In this document: positions 41,158 to 53,539 of the stretch, piece by piece
Numbering within the stretch: position 1 is the first letter of the stretch
Layout: each line of letters starts with the position of its first letter
DNA from: Euphorbia lathyris
Taxonomy: Eukaryota; Streptophyta; Magnoliopsida; Malpighiales; Euphorbiaceae
DNA length: 64,000 bases
NCBI RefSeq assembly: GCF_963576675.1
Contig: NC_088913.1
Location: 1,989,001 to 2,053,000, forward strand
Reading direction: 5' to 3'
Translations under genes and position numbers: made by a program
The notes under the pieces: generated by a model
Told to the model about the DNA's origin: nothing
The model's database searches: none
What the model saw: only the letters and a program-made list of their open reading frames with translations

Positions 41158-42413
41158 TATATATATATATTATAATATATAATGTTTTGATTTAATCTAT
41201 TCACCTCAGTTCAAATCAAATTAATTGACTTTTATTAAATATATCATTATTTAAGTTATTTTTTATTTTAAAAATAAATAAAAATTAATTAATGAATATA
41301 ATTAATAGAAAAATAATAAAAAAATTAAATTAAAATTAATTATTTTTTAATTATGCTACAACTTAAAAACAAATATTATAAAATAGAGAGAATATAGTTT
41401 ATTGGAGGACTAATTAAGAGTGCAATTAATGTTTGCAATTATCCCAACAACAACTGAGTGCGGTATAAATTAATATATCCCATTTATCATTATGATAACT
41501 TTTAGTGGAATTATTGTAGATCCCAAAATTAATTTTATGTTATCATACAAAAAGTATATCAATTTGATACATGAATTTTCACATGCACCTTAATGAGTAA
41601 GTGAATTTACGTATTTACAGTTAGATATAGACTTATTAAATCTAAGCATTTGGATACTTTGAATCTCTACCTTATGAATCTAATAAGCCTAGATCTAATG
41701 GTGAATGAGCAAATTTTACATGCTCGTTAAGATGCATGTGATCAAGATTGTGATTTGATGTTCTAAAAGGCTCACAGTTTTTTATTTTATTTTATTTTAT
41801 GAAAATGCTTGTAACTTCATTAGATTAAAACACAATACGTACAATAAGAAAACAACAGTAAGAAATCAAACCTTACAAGATCAATAAAGAGACTAAATCG
41901 ACTACAAAGAGCAAAAAATGTCATAAAGGCATAAAAAAACACAAAACAACAATTAAACATATATTTCTCGTAAATCGAAATCTGCAGAAAAGTAGATGCA
42001 ATCCAATCTTCAGTATTTAGGTCATTTCGAATATTCGGATCTGAGTCCTTTCTGTTGATGCAACCACGTAGATCTATTAATCCACGCACAAGATAAATCG
42101 TTTCCGTTCATGCTAAATTCGACAAAGGTATAAATGAAAGAATAATAGAATGCAGATACAATTCAGACGGATGAAGAGATCCAATAAAATATATGAAAAC
42201 CGACTATAAAGAAAAAAGCAACAAAGTAAAATATATAAATCTAATCCGAAGTGGGTAACTTCCTTCTTCCTACATAAAGTAGATCGTCGAAAAAAGAAAA
42301 CTTTTAAACTTGACGGATGATGAAATTTGGACAGAAAAGGAGAAAAGAAGAGTGGAATGAAGTGAGGAAAGGGGGCGGTTATTAATTTCGCACTCGCAAA
42401 TTTATTTTAGAAA
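41158..42413. other. AT-rich intergenic stretch
   Basis: No gene or recognisable repeat. A chance 89-codon open frame at 41820-42089 (minus) has no recognisable features. Confidence 0.5.
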
Positions 42414-43041
42414 ATGATAAATGTTCAAATTTATCTCTAATTTTAAAAAATAAAGATATATTTCTAAGATATATAAATAGTAAAATTTTGTTCTAAACAT
42501 TTTTAGAGAGTAATTACATGTCCTGTGATTATAAAGATTTGCATATGTGTTTTTATGATACTTTTCATTACAAACGTAATTTTGTGGTTTGCAAAATTTT
42601 GTATTGTTTTACTTTGTTAAATATGACCGATAACGACGTTAAAAATAAAAAATTTAAGGGTTAAATGATATTTTAAACAATTTTAATTCTTCAACCTTTT
42701 TGCTTTGAGATCATTTAGGTGTTGTTGTTTTTATAAGAGAGAAATTTAATGTTTAGAAAGAGAAAACTCCAAAAATGATGATTTTGAAAAATTAAAAATA
42801 TGGTTCCATAGTAAATATGATATTAACCAACTTTAATTCTTGATTTTTTTTTTATTTTAAGGTCGTTATCAGTCAAATTTGGAAAAGTAAAAAAATGTAA
42901 AATTTTACGAACCACAGGATTACGTTTGTAACGAAAAATACTACATATATTTATCCGTAAATCCTGGTTATACCACATAGCATTACTTTTTTGTAGGGAT
43001 ATATTAAGGCTTTCAAAAAATATTAATTTGAAACTTATCCC
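42414..43041. mobile_element. Foldback MITE, probably Mutator-type
   Basis: Long imperfect inverted arms meet near 42720 (left arm ATGATAAATGTTCAAATT, right end AATTTGAAACTTATCCC; inner shared word TACAAACGTAAT). Flanks TTTTAGAAA (42405-42413) and TTTAAGAAA (43042-43050) match at 8 of 9 bases, as expected for an old 9-bp Mutator-type duplication. Confidence 0.65.
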
Positions 43042-43319
43042 TTTAAGAAATGAAAAATTCATGCAAAATGTGTTACCAAATGCAGACCAACAACAAAATT
43101 AGGCACAATTAATTGATTTCTAGATGAAGAAAATGATTTGACATTGATAAGTTAATGTTAAAGTTCAATATAGTGGAGAGTTAATTACCCAAGTTCTAAA
43201 TGATGATTTTTGTTGAAATTTGAAGAAAAAATATCTTCAAACCTTTGCTTTTTTTTTTTGTTGATCTTTTAATTTTTTTGAAAAATTAATTTGATAAGCT
43301 AGTAATTAATTATAATTAA

Positions 43320-43843
43320 GGCTTAATACATCATTTGCCCCCTGAACTTGTACAAAATGGTTGATTGGCCCCCTGAACTTTCAAAGTGTCTTGATAACCC
43401 CCTGAACTTGCATAAAATGTTCAGTTAGCCCCCTGAAGTTGCGTAAAATGTAATCAATTAATCATTCGGTCGTAAAAAAGTAAGTCAAATGCGGAAGATA
43501 TATTGTACACATCTTAAAAAAGTAAAACGACCAAGATCGGGGTATGCCATTATAATATTAGAGAAGAAAATGTTTTATAGTTCAATAAGTAACAAATTCT
43601 TTTTTAACATGTTTTAATCTATTTTGTGGAGTATGTAACAACATTCTAAGACACGTGTAACATATCTTCCGCATTTGACTTACTTTTTTACAATCGAATG
43701 ATTAATTGATTACATTTTACGCAAGTTCAGGGGGCTAACTGAACATTTTATGCAAGTTCAGGGGGCTATCAAGACACTTTGAAAGTTTAGGGAGCCAATC
43801 AACTATTTTAGACAAGTTCAGGGGACAAATGATGTATTAAGCC
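43320..43843. mobile_element. Mutator-type foldback MITE with perfect 9-bp duplication
   Basis: 524 bp between copies of TATAATTAA (43311-43319 and 43844-43852). Terminal repeats of about 170 bp start GGCTTAATACATCATTTG and contain tandem copies of CCCCCTGAACTT(G) spaced by about 35 bp. The centre is unrelated AT-rich DNA. No coding capacity. Confidence 0.92.
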
Positions 43844-43852
43844 TATAATTAA

Positions 43853-45103
43853 TCATTTTAAACTTTTTTCGGAGAAAGATAGTTATTTCATTCCTAAGAA
43901 AAATAGTACATATAAATAATTAAAAACTTATAATTAATATATTAAGAAAGGTTGAATCTGCAGATTCAATAATATATAGATTATAAATATTAAATGTATG
44001 ACATCCATTTTATTTGTATCTGAAATTGTATTTATTTTAGCATCTATAACCATATTAAATATATAAGAAAGTGCTTTTGAATTATTTTAAAATTTATGAA
44101 AAGAAATATAACTTTTAACCCAATTTGATATTTGTAACTTTTTCCAATAATCAAAAGCTCAATGTGTACCGTTATCTAATCGATTCGAAGATATAATAAG
44201 TCAAACTAAAATTTAAGGACTTCATTAATAAATATCGAAAATATTATGCACCTCCAAATACTTTCTTTTCTTGAAATTTACATCACGGTATCCCAAAGTT
44301 AATTACTTAGGTCTATTTAGTCAACTTATTATTTGTTGTTTGCTATTGAAAAAAACTGATATTGGAAAAAATTCATTAAAAAATAAAGCTACTTTTCATA
44401 TATAAAACAACAACAGTGGTTCTCTAACCAAACACCTAAAATGCTCATTTTTAATACAAAAAGATAAAAGAAAATAGAAAATTGAGTAAACAAATACTCC
44501 TTTAATTTTAATACATACCCAACTTTCTCAACATACACTTAAACATTTAACGGTACTTTAAACTTTAAAAGAACATTGCACCTCAATTTGCTAGAAACGA
44601 TTTTTTTTGTAACCTTTTTACTATATCAACTTGCTTAAACCGCTAATATCATGTAAAATAACGGATTGGCCATAGTAGATTAAACATTTTGAAAGGATAA
44701 AAAAGATGTTTTAAAACTTTAAAGGGTCTTTAGTCGTTTGGATACAAGTTAAAAGGATTGAATATGTATTAAGCTTTACTGATAATAGGCGAATAAACTA
44801 GTAGGGCACTTGAATCAATAAATATGCCTTGATTAGAAGATAATTATCGTTAACACGTGGAACAATAGGAGAGAGTCCTGAAGCCGAAAGATTTCAGTCT
44901 CTATAATTACAGACTGATAGTTTGCATGTCAAATCCTATTGGATCCATCGAAAAATATTCTCTATTGTTAGCCCTACACGTGTCCCAAGTCACCATTAGG
45001 ACACACAAACTTTCAAATTGGATGACTGCATAGTTAAATTATCTCACCACAAAGCCCTACAGTTCTATAATTCATCATATTCTTCTTTAAAAGCTCTGCT
45101 AAC
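43853..45103. other. AT-rich intergenic stretch
   Basis: No gene recognised. A weak, old foldback may lie around 44495-44790 (arms near TTAATACATACCCAA and GAATATGTATTAAG). Two ACACGTG words occur at 44853 and 44977. Confidence 0.4.
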
Positions 45104-45106
45104 TTA

Positions 45107-45411
45107 GACCATCTCCAATCCATTTCATCATCTTTGCTACATGAACCTGTATTTTTTTTTTCGTTTTCTCTTTCTCTATTTACAGTGTTTTTGCTCCAAC
45201 ACATTTCCTCTCTCCAAACAAAAAATTCATTTCGAAATAATATTATTTTACTAAATGAATGTGTGGAAGAGAATAATATCTATATAATTTAATAAAAAAA
45301 TAATAAAAAATAATTATTATTTTATTAAATGATGTTGCATCAAATTTGTGGGAGTTTCACTGTATGTATAAAAAATGATGTGTACTGTTTGATGCTCATT
45401 GGAGAGTCAAC
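45107..45411. mobile_element. Small foldback MITE with CATCTCCAAT-type ends
   Basis: Left end GACCATCTCCAATCC after TTA; right end GCTCATTGGAGAGTCAAC. Such ends are common in Tourist/PIF-type plant MITEs, but the flanking trinucleotides (TTA, TAA) are not the same on one strand, so the class is uncertain. Confidence 0.5.
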
Positions 45412-45449
45412 TAACATCAAATCTCCTACCCAAAATCAAATTAATACCA

Positions 45450-46290
45450 TATGAAACGAGCATAACATGTGGCATAATAATGTCCTTCAGATCAAACGCC
45501 ACATGTAACTTGTAAAGCCTTCGGAATAATAAGGAACTTCCAAGGAGCATTTTCCCTATTCGGGAAACCCTATTGCGTCTAGGTTAAGAAGTTCCATAAA
45601 ACTTCTCCTAGCACCGAACGGAAGAGGACTTCTAATAACAAAAGGATTCGACCTAACTCTCTATATAGACATGTATAGTTACCTCTTACGGTACGTTAAC
45701 TATTATCTCACAACTCTTCATTGTTCTTCAACTCTTCCCTTAATATCTTACTGACTTATGTATCGGAGCGGGTTCACCAGATTCCGGCCTCCTAGGTACA
45801 ATCAAGGACAGTTAAGCAAAAGGTTCAAACTCCCTCTCTCAAGTTCAGATACACATATATCACAGTCTCACATACCAGCTTTTTCGAGGCATGAGCGGGT
45901 ATTGATCCAAGCCAGCCTTTCTAGGAAAAGTGTTCCTAAGCATACTTACTGCTTGACTAGCTTGCGACTAAAAGAGGCTGAATCGAAATGCCTAAAGTAA
46001 GACGTATGAAGCCATAGCTACAAAATGAAGTTCCCTCGCTCGTTCTCGAATACTAATTAGTAGTCGCCTTAAGCCTAGATTCAATAAGAGTGTGTTACTA
46101 GATCGGGACCTCCTCTCACCGTTACAGGGTCGTTGATCACTGAAACAAAGGGCAAGAAGCGCGAGGGTTGCGCTCGTTGTAGGACTTAACCCAACACTTT
46201 ACCGGGCTTGCTTTCCTTCCCGATTCAGTCTTTGTTAAATGATTTAAAGTATCAGACTGAGGTCGTCGGTTACCCGACTCCTCATTCCAC
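45450..46290. other. Possible LTR-retrotransposon fragment with a 16S-rRNA-like patch
   Basis: A more GC-balanced island in AT-rich DNA, with LTR-like promoter and leader features (TATATAGACATG near 45662; CTTATGTATCGGAGCGGGTTCACC near 45753, a phrase common in plant LTR leaders). Borders and relatives could not be set. A 31-base rRNA-like segment at 46165-46195 is treated as a finding. Confidence 0.35.
46165..46195 (-). other. 16S-rRNA-like 31-base patch
   Basis: On the minus strand this matches the near-universal small-subunit rRNA segment GTTGGGTTAAGTCCCGCAACGAGCGCAACCC at 29 of 31 bases; the two differences turn one CpG into TpA. Flanking bases (CCGGTAAAGT before, CTCGCGCTT after) still resemble plastid 16S. 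Probably an organelle-derived fragment, not a gene. Confidence 0.6.
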
Positions 46291-46885
46291 CATTTTTTCT
46301 ATCTTATCACATCATATTAATTCTTTATGATTTATTAAACCAATAAATATGAAAGTAAACTCTAAAAATGATGACATTTAGAGCATCTAATTTGTATTCC
46401 AACACGAATCCCATAAGAAATTTTAAAATCAAGAAAATTATTTTGAGTGGAGGTCTTAGGGATGATGGATAAGAATTGATGTGTAGTAAATCAGAATGAA
46501 ATGAAATATTAATGAAGTCCTACTCAACATCATGGACCTGCCCAGGTTGTGGGGAGTAGATACCTTTACCTAATTACACCTCTATAGTGGCTAAATTACA
46601 CTCATAGTCCTTCTATTTTGGTCTAATTTTCTTTATGAATTAATTATACTGATAGTTATAAGGTGACGGATCCAGAATTCATTGAGAAGTGTGGTGCTTA
46701 TTGGGATTTATGGGTGCAAAATTAATATATTTGAGTGGTTTTATATAAAAAAAAAAATTAAAACTCCATTCACAGTTTCCATAGAAATTTTGACGTTTTC
46801 CAATGATTAATGATGCTCAAGCGCTCCAAAACCTCTCTAGATTTATCCCTATCAACGAGGCTTGAAGTCAGTTTTAAAAAGGTTA

Positions 46886-47180
46886 GAGCATCTCCAACAA
46901 CCTCTTAAGTTAGCTCTTAAGTTAAAATTTGAGAAAGGAGAATGAAAAATCAGCTTCAACTGCCTCTTAGTGGCTCATCAAATCACTAAAAGCCTCTTCA
47001 TCATCTCTATTAATAGAGAGTCCATCTCCACCTCTTAGTGTATCTTAATTCATTTTTTTATTAATAATTTATTATTGAAAAGTCACTCTCCTTACACTAT
47101 TAGTAAATATAACAACAATTAATAATTTTAATGATAAAATAATAAACAATGAGTGAATATAAAGAGTATTATTGGAGATG
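46886..47180. mobile_element. MITE with GAGCATCTCCAAC end
   Basis: Starts GAGCATCTCCAACAACC after TTA (46883-46885); inverted counterpart ATTGGAGATG at 47171-47180. Typical of abundant PIF/Harbinger-type plant MITEs. The right border is not firm. Confidence 0.5.
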
Positions 47181-47645
47181 AAATGTCTTAGCCACTCTTA
47201 AATCACTAAGGATCAATTATTTATATTATTTTTAGAAAGTGCACTGAGAGATATTTTTAGAAAACTTTATTTTATTTCAATATAATTATTGAATTTTTAT
47301 TTTTATTTCGGTAAAATCACTCCAATAAAAATAATCACATAAATAGTGACATGACAGTCCCATTACAAATGATTGATTTTATATATAACATTACAGAAAA
47401 ATAAAGAGTATATTGACTATTTTGAGATTATAATAAAAACTTAAGTCTCACAAAAATCTAGGTGCCTTATTTCTATTTTTTTTTTTTGTCAAATAGATAC
47501 ATGTGGATTTTTTTTTGTCCAAACGGGCAATGAAGTATTTATTTTACTAAAAATGACGATCTTTTAGTTTATACTATAAAAATGACCATTAACAATCTTA
47601 AAATATAAAATTCCAACAATTAAAGTTGTCCAGTACTATATTTAC

Positions 47646-47905
47646 TACTACAACAACAACAACCACAAAGTCTTAGTCTCGAAATGATTCGAGGTCGGCT
47701 AACATGAACCATCATATAAAACCGTGAAATCAAGTTGTATCAACGACACAAATTCTTTCCATCCACTCTGTCCTATCCACTACCATATTTTCCTCAATCC
47801 CTAATAAACTCATATCACTTTCGATCACCCTATTCCAAATTTGTTTAGGTCTTCCCCTGCTCCTCACCCATACATTCCTTTGTCACTCTTCACCCTCTCT
47901 AAATA
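47646..47905 (-). mobile_element. 3' end of an RTE-type LINE
   Basis: On the minus strand it encodes GRPKQIWNRVIESDMSLLGIEENMVVDRTEWMERICVVDTT, the usual C-terminus of plant RTE ORF2, then a 3' tail of the GTTGTTGTTGTAG type at 47650-47664. It is cut on the right by the hAT element at 47923. Confidence 0.8.
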
Positions 47906-48565
47906 TTCATTTTCTCTTTTCTCAGGGCCGGCTCCAGGGGGAGTTCCCCTAGGCCGGCGCCTAGGGCCTCACAAAATTGTGAGGCCTCAAAATTGCACTA
48001 ATTTAAACATTAGGGTTAAAATTGCTCCTGACCCAAAACGTCAAGGGTATTTTTACACCTTAACCCTATATAAAATAAAAATTGTTGCTTTTTGAAGATA
48101 ATATGGGAGTTAGCTTTACTCGACTAATCCCAAACTAATGTGCTGTGGTGTTTTGTTTTATTTTCTTTTCCTACCAAAAAAATTTGTTAGGTTAGTCCTT
48201 TTATAAATAACTTTGCTTTCTCACTCTTGCCATTTATTTATTTAGTTTAGGTCCAAAATTTTCATTCCGAACAGCATGCTTTGATGAAGAATTTTCCAGA
48301 TAAAAGATATGAGTCTATTTATGGGTCAAATAATACTCGTGGTTTAGTTCATTTTTAAAATTAAACTTTGAATTTTGTATAGTTTACAAAGTTAGTATTT
48401 AATTGCTCCAAATCGATACTTTTGTACTTTTCTCTTGATTTAATTAGAGATTTTGCAGATGAAAAATCAAGAAGAATAATAACTTCTTAGTTTTAGATTA
48501 TTATTATTTGATTTTGATTGTTATATATAGACTAATATATGACTTGGATTGTAGTTAATAATATA

Positions 48566-50100
48566 CTCGTCTATTTTTTTTTTTTGGTAGAAAAGGAAAA
48601 GAAAAATGAATAACAACAAACTACCCAGGAATTAGCCTAGGGAAGCTAACCCCAATCCTATCTTCTAAGAGAAGATGAGAGATGAAACTTGGGGAAACAG
48701 GAAGGGTAGTAACGCCTAACGTCCCTTCATGGCCCGCCGCCGCCAAGCGATCAGCAACACGATTCTGCTCTCTAAAAATGTGTCTGAACTCTACGAACTC
48801 AAAGGAGGAGCAAAGCCTTATAATAGCTTTGATGAGGTTGCGACTGTTAAGACCCATAGAATGATTCTCAGAAATCATTTTGATTGCTTCCAAATTATCA
48901 GACTCCACAGAGAGCCTCTTAACACCCAGCCTTTTAGCAAGATTGATTCCAGTAAGAATAGCCCAGAGCTCCGCAGAAAAGGAAGAACCCAACCCTAAAT
49001 TCTGGGAGAACCCAGAAAGCCAGACGCCCCCTACATCTCTAAGCACACCTCCAGCCGCAATCTTACCGTTACTGAGGCAGGAACCATCAGTATTCAGCTT
49101 CACAACCCCCTCTCTTGGCCTGCTCCATCCCACGAGATGGACATCACAACACTGAGAGGCTCTGGCAAGGGACTCTCCTTTGAAACTATCGATAATAGAG
49201 AAAAGTTTTTTCGAGAAGAAATCAGCTAAGTTTGTCATAAAAACAGTTTTATCTCCAAAAATCTCCTCGTTTCTCCATTTCCAAACTTGGTGACAGATAA
49301 TAGCAAAGAAAATGTCACCATGCTCCATGTATGGAAGCAACTTTCCTCTAACACCATCAGAGAACCAGTCGACCTCAGAATGTGCTATGAAGGAAGAGAA
49401 AATATGGTGTGGGAGAATTTTCCTCCAAACCTCTTTACTATTAGAGCAATCTCTAAGAGCATGGCACAAAGTCTCAACATGGCCTCTGCATCTACTGCAA
49501 GCTCCAGAATCAGCCAAGTGCCTTCTGTGCCTATCCGAATTAGTAAGAAGCCTGTCCTTAACGCCCAGCCACAGGAAACTCCTAATACGGAAAGGAACTT
49601 TAAGGGTCCAAATCGACTTCCACACATCCGAGGGAGGATCAGATCTAAAGAGAGAGAAAGCTTCAAAGGCCGATTTGCAAGAATAAACTCCATTGTTAGT
49701 CAGCGCCCAACAGTGCCTATCCAAGTCTTCCTCTTGATTACTCACCTTCACTCCCCGCATTCTAAGGAGAGTCTCAAGGCTAAAGAAAGTATCAAACTTT
49801 GACCAGATCCAGTCCCCTTCCGAGTCAACCACATCGGCAATCCTCCAGTTGCGTATATCACTAGGCGGGGGGGAAGAACACACCTCAATTAACGGTTTAT
49901 CCCCAATCCAGTTATCAAACCAGAAACTAATGGACTTACCATTCCCCACCTCCAGGCCAACTCCCGAGCAGAACTCATCAAACACAGCACTAAGTCCTTT
50001 CCAGAGGAAGGAACAATTAGCAACTCTCTCTTTCGGGCCCCCGAAGATTTTGTCTTTCCGATACTTACCACAAAGGAGGCGAACCCAAAGAGAGGAGTCT
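48566..50100 (-). mobile_element. 5'-truncated L1-type LINE inside the hAT element
   Basis: Minus-strand insertion with an A-tail (T-run at 48567-48585). Short repeats GTCTATT (48561-48567) and TCTATT (50098-50103) may be the target duplication. The upstream reading frame at the break is SSLWVRLLCGKYRKDKIFGGP. Confidence 0.82.
48621..50098 (-). pseudogene. LINE ORF2 C-terminal third (zf-RVT and RNase H)
   Basis: About 490 open codons. N-terminal: LWVRLLCGKYRK and VGNGKSISFWFDNWIGD, typical of the region after the LINE reverse transcriptase. Middle: zf-RVT (WKSIWTLKVPFRIRSFLWLGVKDRLLTNSDRHRRHLADSGACSRCRGHVETLCHALRDC). C-terminal: RNase H (VKLNTDGSCLSNGKIAAGGVLRDVGG, AELWAILTGINLA, VESDNLEAI, FREQNRVADRLA). 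No reverse transcriptase core remains, so it is a dead 5'-truncated copy. Confidence 0.9.
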
Positions 50101-50472
50101 ATTAGTAGTATTTATTATTTCTTAAAAAATATTAAATTTAAATATGAAAAAAAAGTAAAAGAATTGCCTAGGGCCTCTAAAATACTGGAGACGGCCCTGT
50201 CTTTTCTCACCAAACAACACCTAAATAACCTGAAAATTAAAAAGTTGAAGAATTAAAGGATCTTAGAATATCAACAATTTTTCAATTTTGAGATTGTCAA
50301 CACTTATTTTAATTTTAAGATCCTTGTTTTTAACCCTAATCGTAAAAAAAAATAAAAAATAATCCTTATTTTATAGGTACCTGTTTGACAAAATGTAAAA
50401 ATAAAAGGAATTTACTTTTTGAACTTTAACAAAAATAATAATAATAAAATTGAAAAGCCATAGGTATAATTT

Positions 50473-50947
50473 GGCATTATACCTATTTCACTCCCTAAAC
50501 TAAAGCTTCAAAATTAATTAGGACTGCAAACTATTAAAATCATCAATTAAATCCCTAAATTAAGCAAAAATCAGTGATATCCGAAACCCTACTTTTAAGA
50601 TAGAAAGAAAGTAAGAACTCTTTATATTCGCTAGAAAACTTTTTCAGATCTCTAAACTAAGCAAAAATCATCAATTGAATCCTTATTCTATCTTAAAATC
50701 AGCACTATAACTATTTGATACAGACTGTAATAATTTCTGTGTTGGTTCAAAATAAGTTTGAGGAATAGAGTCTGAAACTGTTCAACCCAGTGATTTTCGA
50801 TGAAGTCTCGAATGATGATTTTTGTTCAGAATGGAGACTTAATTTATAATTTTTGTTTAATTCAAAGACCTGAATGATAATTTTGATTGTTTAAGGTCCT
50901 AATTGATTTTAGAGGCTTAGTTGAGGGAGCCAAATTGGTATTATCCC
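50473..50947. mobile_element. Mutator-type foldback MITE with perfect 9-bp duplication
   Basis: 475 bp between copies of GTATAATTT (50464-50472 and 50948-50956). Arms of about 100 bp or more: GGCATTATACCTATTTCACTCCC against GGGATAATACCAATTTGGCTCCC. Confidence 0.9.
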
Positions 50948-51142
50948 GTATAATTTACTATACTCTATGCTGACAACAAAAGTATACGAAAACAGCTTCA
51001 CCCAATAAAAAAAATTTGATATCCATGCAATTTTCTTAACTATAGATAGAAACAACAATGTATATTAATATTATATATTTTCATATAATTCTTTTACATA
51101 ATAATATATACTAATATAAATATGAAAACATAATAATTTTAT

Positions 51143-51675
51143 GGAGAAAGTACGAAAAAAAATGCTCGTGGTTTACCTTATTTGCAAATAGAGGTCCGTG
51201 GTTTAAAAGTTTGCAAATAGAAGTATGTGGTATGCTTTTGTTACAAAACAAAGTATTTAAAATTAAACTTTTAAGTAATTGATGATAATAAGAAATTTTT
51301 TTAATTTTTTTTCAATTATATTTATATATTGACAAAACACAGATCTCATAATCAAATTGAAACTGTGTAAAATGAATTTAAATATCAATTTAGTTCATAA
51401 ACTGTCAGATTAGTAAAAAAACGTAAAATTCCACCATATTTTTTATTGTTTCGATTTAGGAAGTTGTTTTTTTCGGGGGTTATATTTTGCTGATATGTAA
51501 GAATAATTTTTTTAAGATAAAAATGTATTTAGTTGTAATCAGAACTTAACTGTGTAATTATAATACTTTGTTTTGTAAATAAAACATATCACAGGCTTTT
51601 ATTTGTAAATTTTTAAACCACATACCTCTGTTTGCAAAATGAGCAAACCACAAGCATTTTTTTCGTACTTTACCC
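51143..51675. mobile_element. Mutator-type foldback MITE with perfect 9-bp duplication
   Basis: 533 bp between copies of TAATTTTAT (51134-51142 and 51676-51684). Ends GGAGAAAGTACGAAAAAAA and its inverse TTTTTTTCGTACTTTACCC; arms contain repeated GTGGTTT...GCAAATAGA units. Confidence 0.9.
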
Positions 51676-51981
51676 TAATTTTATTATACTCAGACTATTT
51701 CTGAAAATTATTATAATCTATCAGAAATTGTCACCTCATATTATTGAGATGATCATATTCTATGGATGTATTTAGTTTACCTGTTGTTTACTGTTCTTGT
51801 TTTTCCAAAGAGTAGGGATTCTCTATTTTGTAAAAAACTACTATTCAGCTATAAAAAGCAAATATAATATGTTTAACTAAACACCTAAAACTCATTTTTT
51901 TAAAGTGAAAAGGCGAACAAGAGAAAAGTAGGTAACTAGACTAAAATTTCAATGGATATAATCTCCGTGAGCAATATGGTA

Positions 51982-52272
51982 TTCCCTATATTCCAAAATA
52001 TAAGTCATTTTAGGTTGTTTCATGTAAATTAAGAAATGCAATTAATGTAAAGTGGAATTAATGAATTTATTTCGATTAATTAAAAAAATCGCTCTCATAT
52101 AATGGTTGGTGAATAAGTCTTGTAATTTTGAGAAACACATAGACCAAGGCAAAAAATTTAATGCTTAAACCAAAAACTATACTAAAAATTCTTAGAAAAC
52201 TAGAACGTCTTTGTTTTTGGAAAAAAAAAACTCAATTGGTGAAATGACTTATAAAAAAAGGAATGGAGGGAG
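51982..52272. mobile_element. Stowaway-type MITE
   Basis: 291 bp flanked by TA. Right end inverse CTCCCTCCATTCC is the classic Stowaway end; the left end is TTCCCTATATTCC. Subterminal ATAAGTCATTT on both sides. Confidence 0.75.
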
Positions 52273-52474
52273 TATGTATTACTCACTTTGTTTCGCAATA
52301 ATTTTTTTTTAAGGTTAAAGTATAAGAATTAAAAAATATAATTAATTTTAACTAAAAAGTTTTGTTTCCCCTGTATTAATTACACTTACTAATTAATTTT
52401 ATATATTCCAAAAAAAAGCAATTTTAATAGGAATATATATTGATTTGCATCGATTGAATCAAAACCTCGGGTCT

Positions 52475-53260
52475 TGGTCCTGTTTGACAATTAGCTGATA
52501 ATTGATTACCTTTTTGGTTAGGTGATTTGACTAGCGGATTGTATGAACTTGTTTGATAAAAAATTAGCTGATTGCTAATAGCTATTTGTGTAAAATGACA
52601 AATAAAGATGTAGTAAAACATTTATTTAGGATTAAACAGGGTGTTTGGTATTCTATTGGGATAGGGATAAGGATAAAGGTTGGGATAAGACAAGGAAAAT
52701 AGTTGGGATAAGGATAAAAATAGAATAGTCGAGAATTATTATTCAATGTTTGGTACGTGAGATAAGGATAGAGATAAAATAATATATTTTACTATTTTAA
52801 CCTTATTTAAACTACATAACCTTAATTTGAGGGATAAGATGGACTTTTCCATCCTATTAAAATCGCAGGAGCTTATCTCACCTCCTTATACCCACTCCTA
52901 CTGGGCATAGGATTTGAGAGATAAGATGCTTATCCATCATTTGTCTCACTCTTCTATCCCCCTAACAAATACGAGATAACTTATCTCGTGTATTTTTTAT
53001 CTCTATCCCACCTCCTATATCCCTTCTAACAAACACCCTGAAAGGGTATTAATTAGGGATAAAAATATCCATAAAAAGAGATGGAGCAATAAGCTAATTG
53101 AAAAGGCTCGTATAATGAGTTTTTTCAAAATTAGCTTTCAATAAGTTTTTTCAAACATATTTTCACCAAACACCATTATTAGAAATATGACTAGTCAAAA
53201 CCTCTAGAGTGGCTCAAACCTCTAATTTTACTCCAAAAAGCTGTTTACCAAACAGAGGCC
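52475..53260. mobile_element. hAT-like MITE interrupted by another MITE
   Basis: Left end GGTCCTGTTTGACAATTAGCTG and right end inverse GGCCTCTGTTTGGTAAACAGC resemble common GGCCTTGTTTGG-type plant MITEs; both arms carry TTGACTAG/CTAGTCAA. No clear 8-bp duplication is visible. A second element occupies 52637-53040. Confidence 0.55.
52637..53040. mobile_element. Nested MITE with CAGGGTGTTTGG ends
   Basis: Starts CAGGGTGTTTGGTA and ends TAACAAACACCCTG, with many GGATAAG/CTTATCC words inside. The flanks share only AAA, so the superfamily is unresolved. Confidence 0.65.
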
Positions 53261-53539
53261 TTATCAAACAAAAAAAATCTCTAGATATTAGAGCGGAGTG
53301 AGTATTAATTTATCATAACGAGGAAATTACTTTTTTTATTACATAAAAGTTTAGGTAAAGGTATGTCTACCCACCCCTAATATCAGGACAAACCACATAT
53401 GCAGATGTCCGATCTTTAGAATCAGATGCTGCTAGTCGGTCTTTAACATTAGTTGCTGCACATTTTTTTTCGAGATTCGGGCTGTGTGGCTATTGGTCAA
53501 ATTTCGGGGATTGGTTTCTCGCAATTTAGGAAGAATGCC

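Larger units (their letters stand above)
47923..50199. mobile_element. Non-autonomous hAT element carrying a LINE
   Basis: Ends CAGGGCCGGCTCC and GGAGACGGCCCTG form a 13-bp terminal inverted repeat with few mismatches, flanked by perfect 8-bp copies of TCTTTTCT (47915-47922 and 50200-50207). A subterminal hairpin (GGCCTCACAA...TTGTGAGGCC) lies at about 47966-47987. The inside is AT-rich with no transposase, plus a LINE at about 48566-50100. Confidence 0.9.

Noticed and set aside
41820..42089. 89-codon minus-strand frame
   Set aside because: AT-rich, Phe/Cys-rich translation with no recognisable domain or promoter context.
45758..46000. 80-codon frame with SRK-rich translation
   Set aside because: Lies in a probable LTR leader; no domain and no relatives recognised.
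48682..49802. Several plus-strand frames
   Set aside because: Antisense shadows of the LINE ORF encoded on the minus strand at 48621-50098.
52475..53260. Exact target duplication for the hAT-like MITE
   Set aside because: No matching 8-bp flanks were found, so borders are approximate and the class is tentative.
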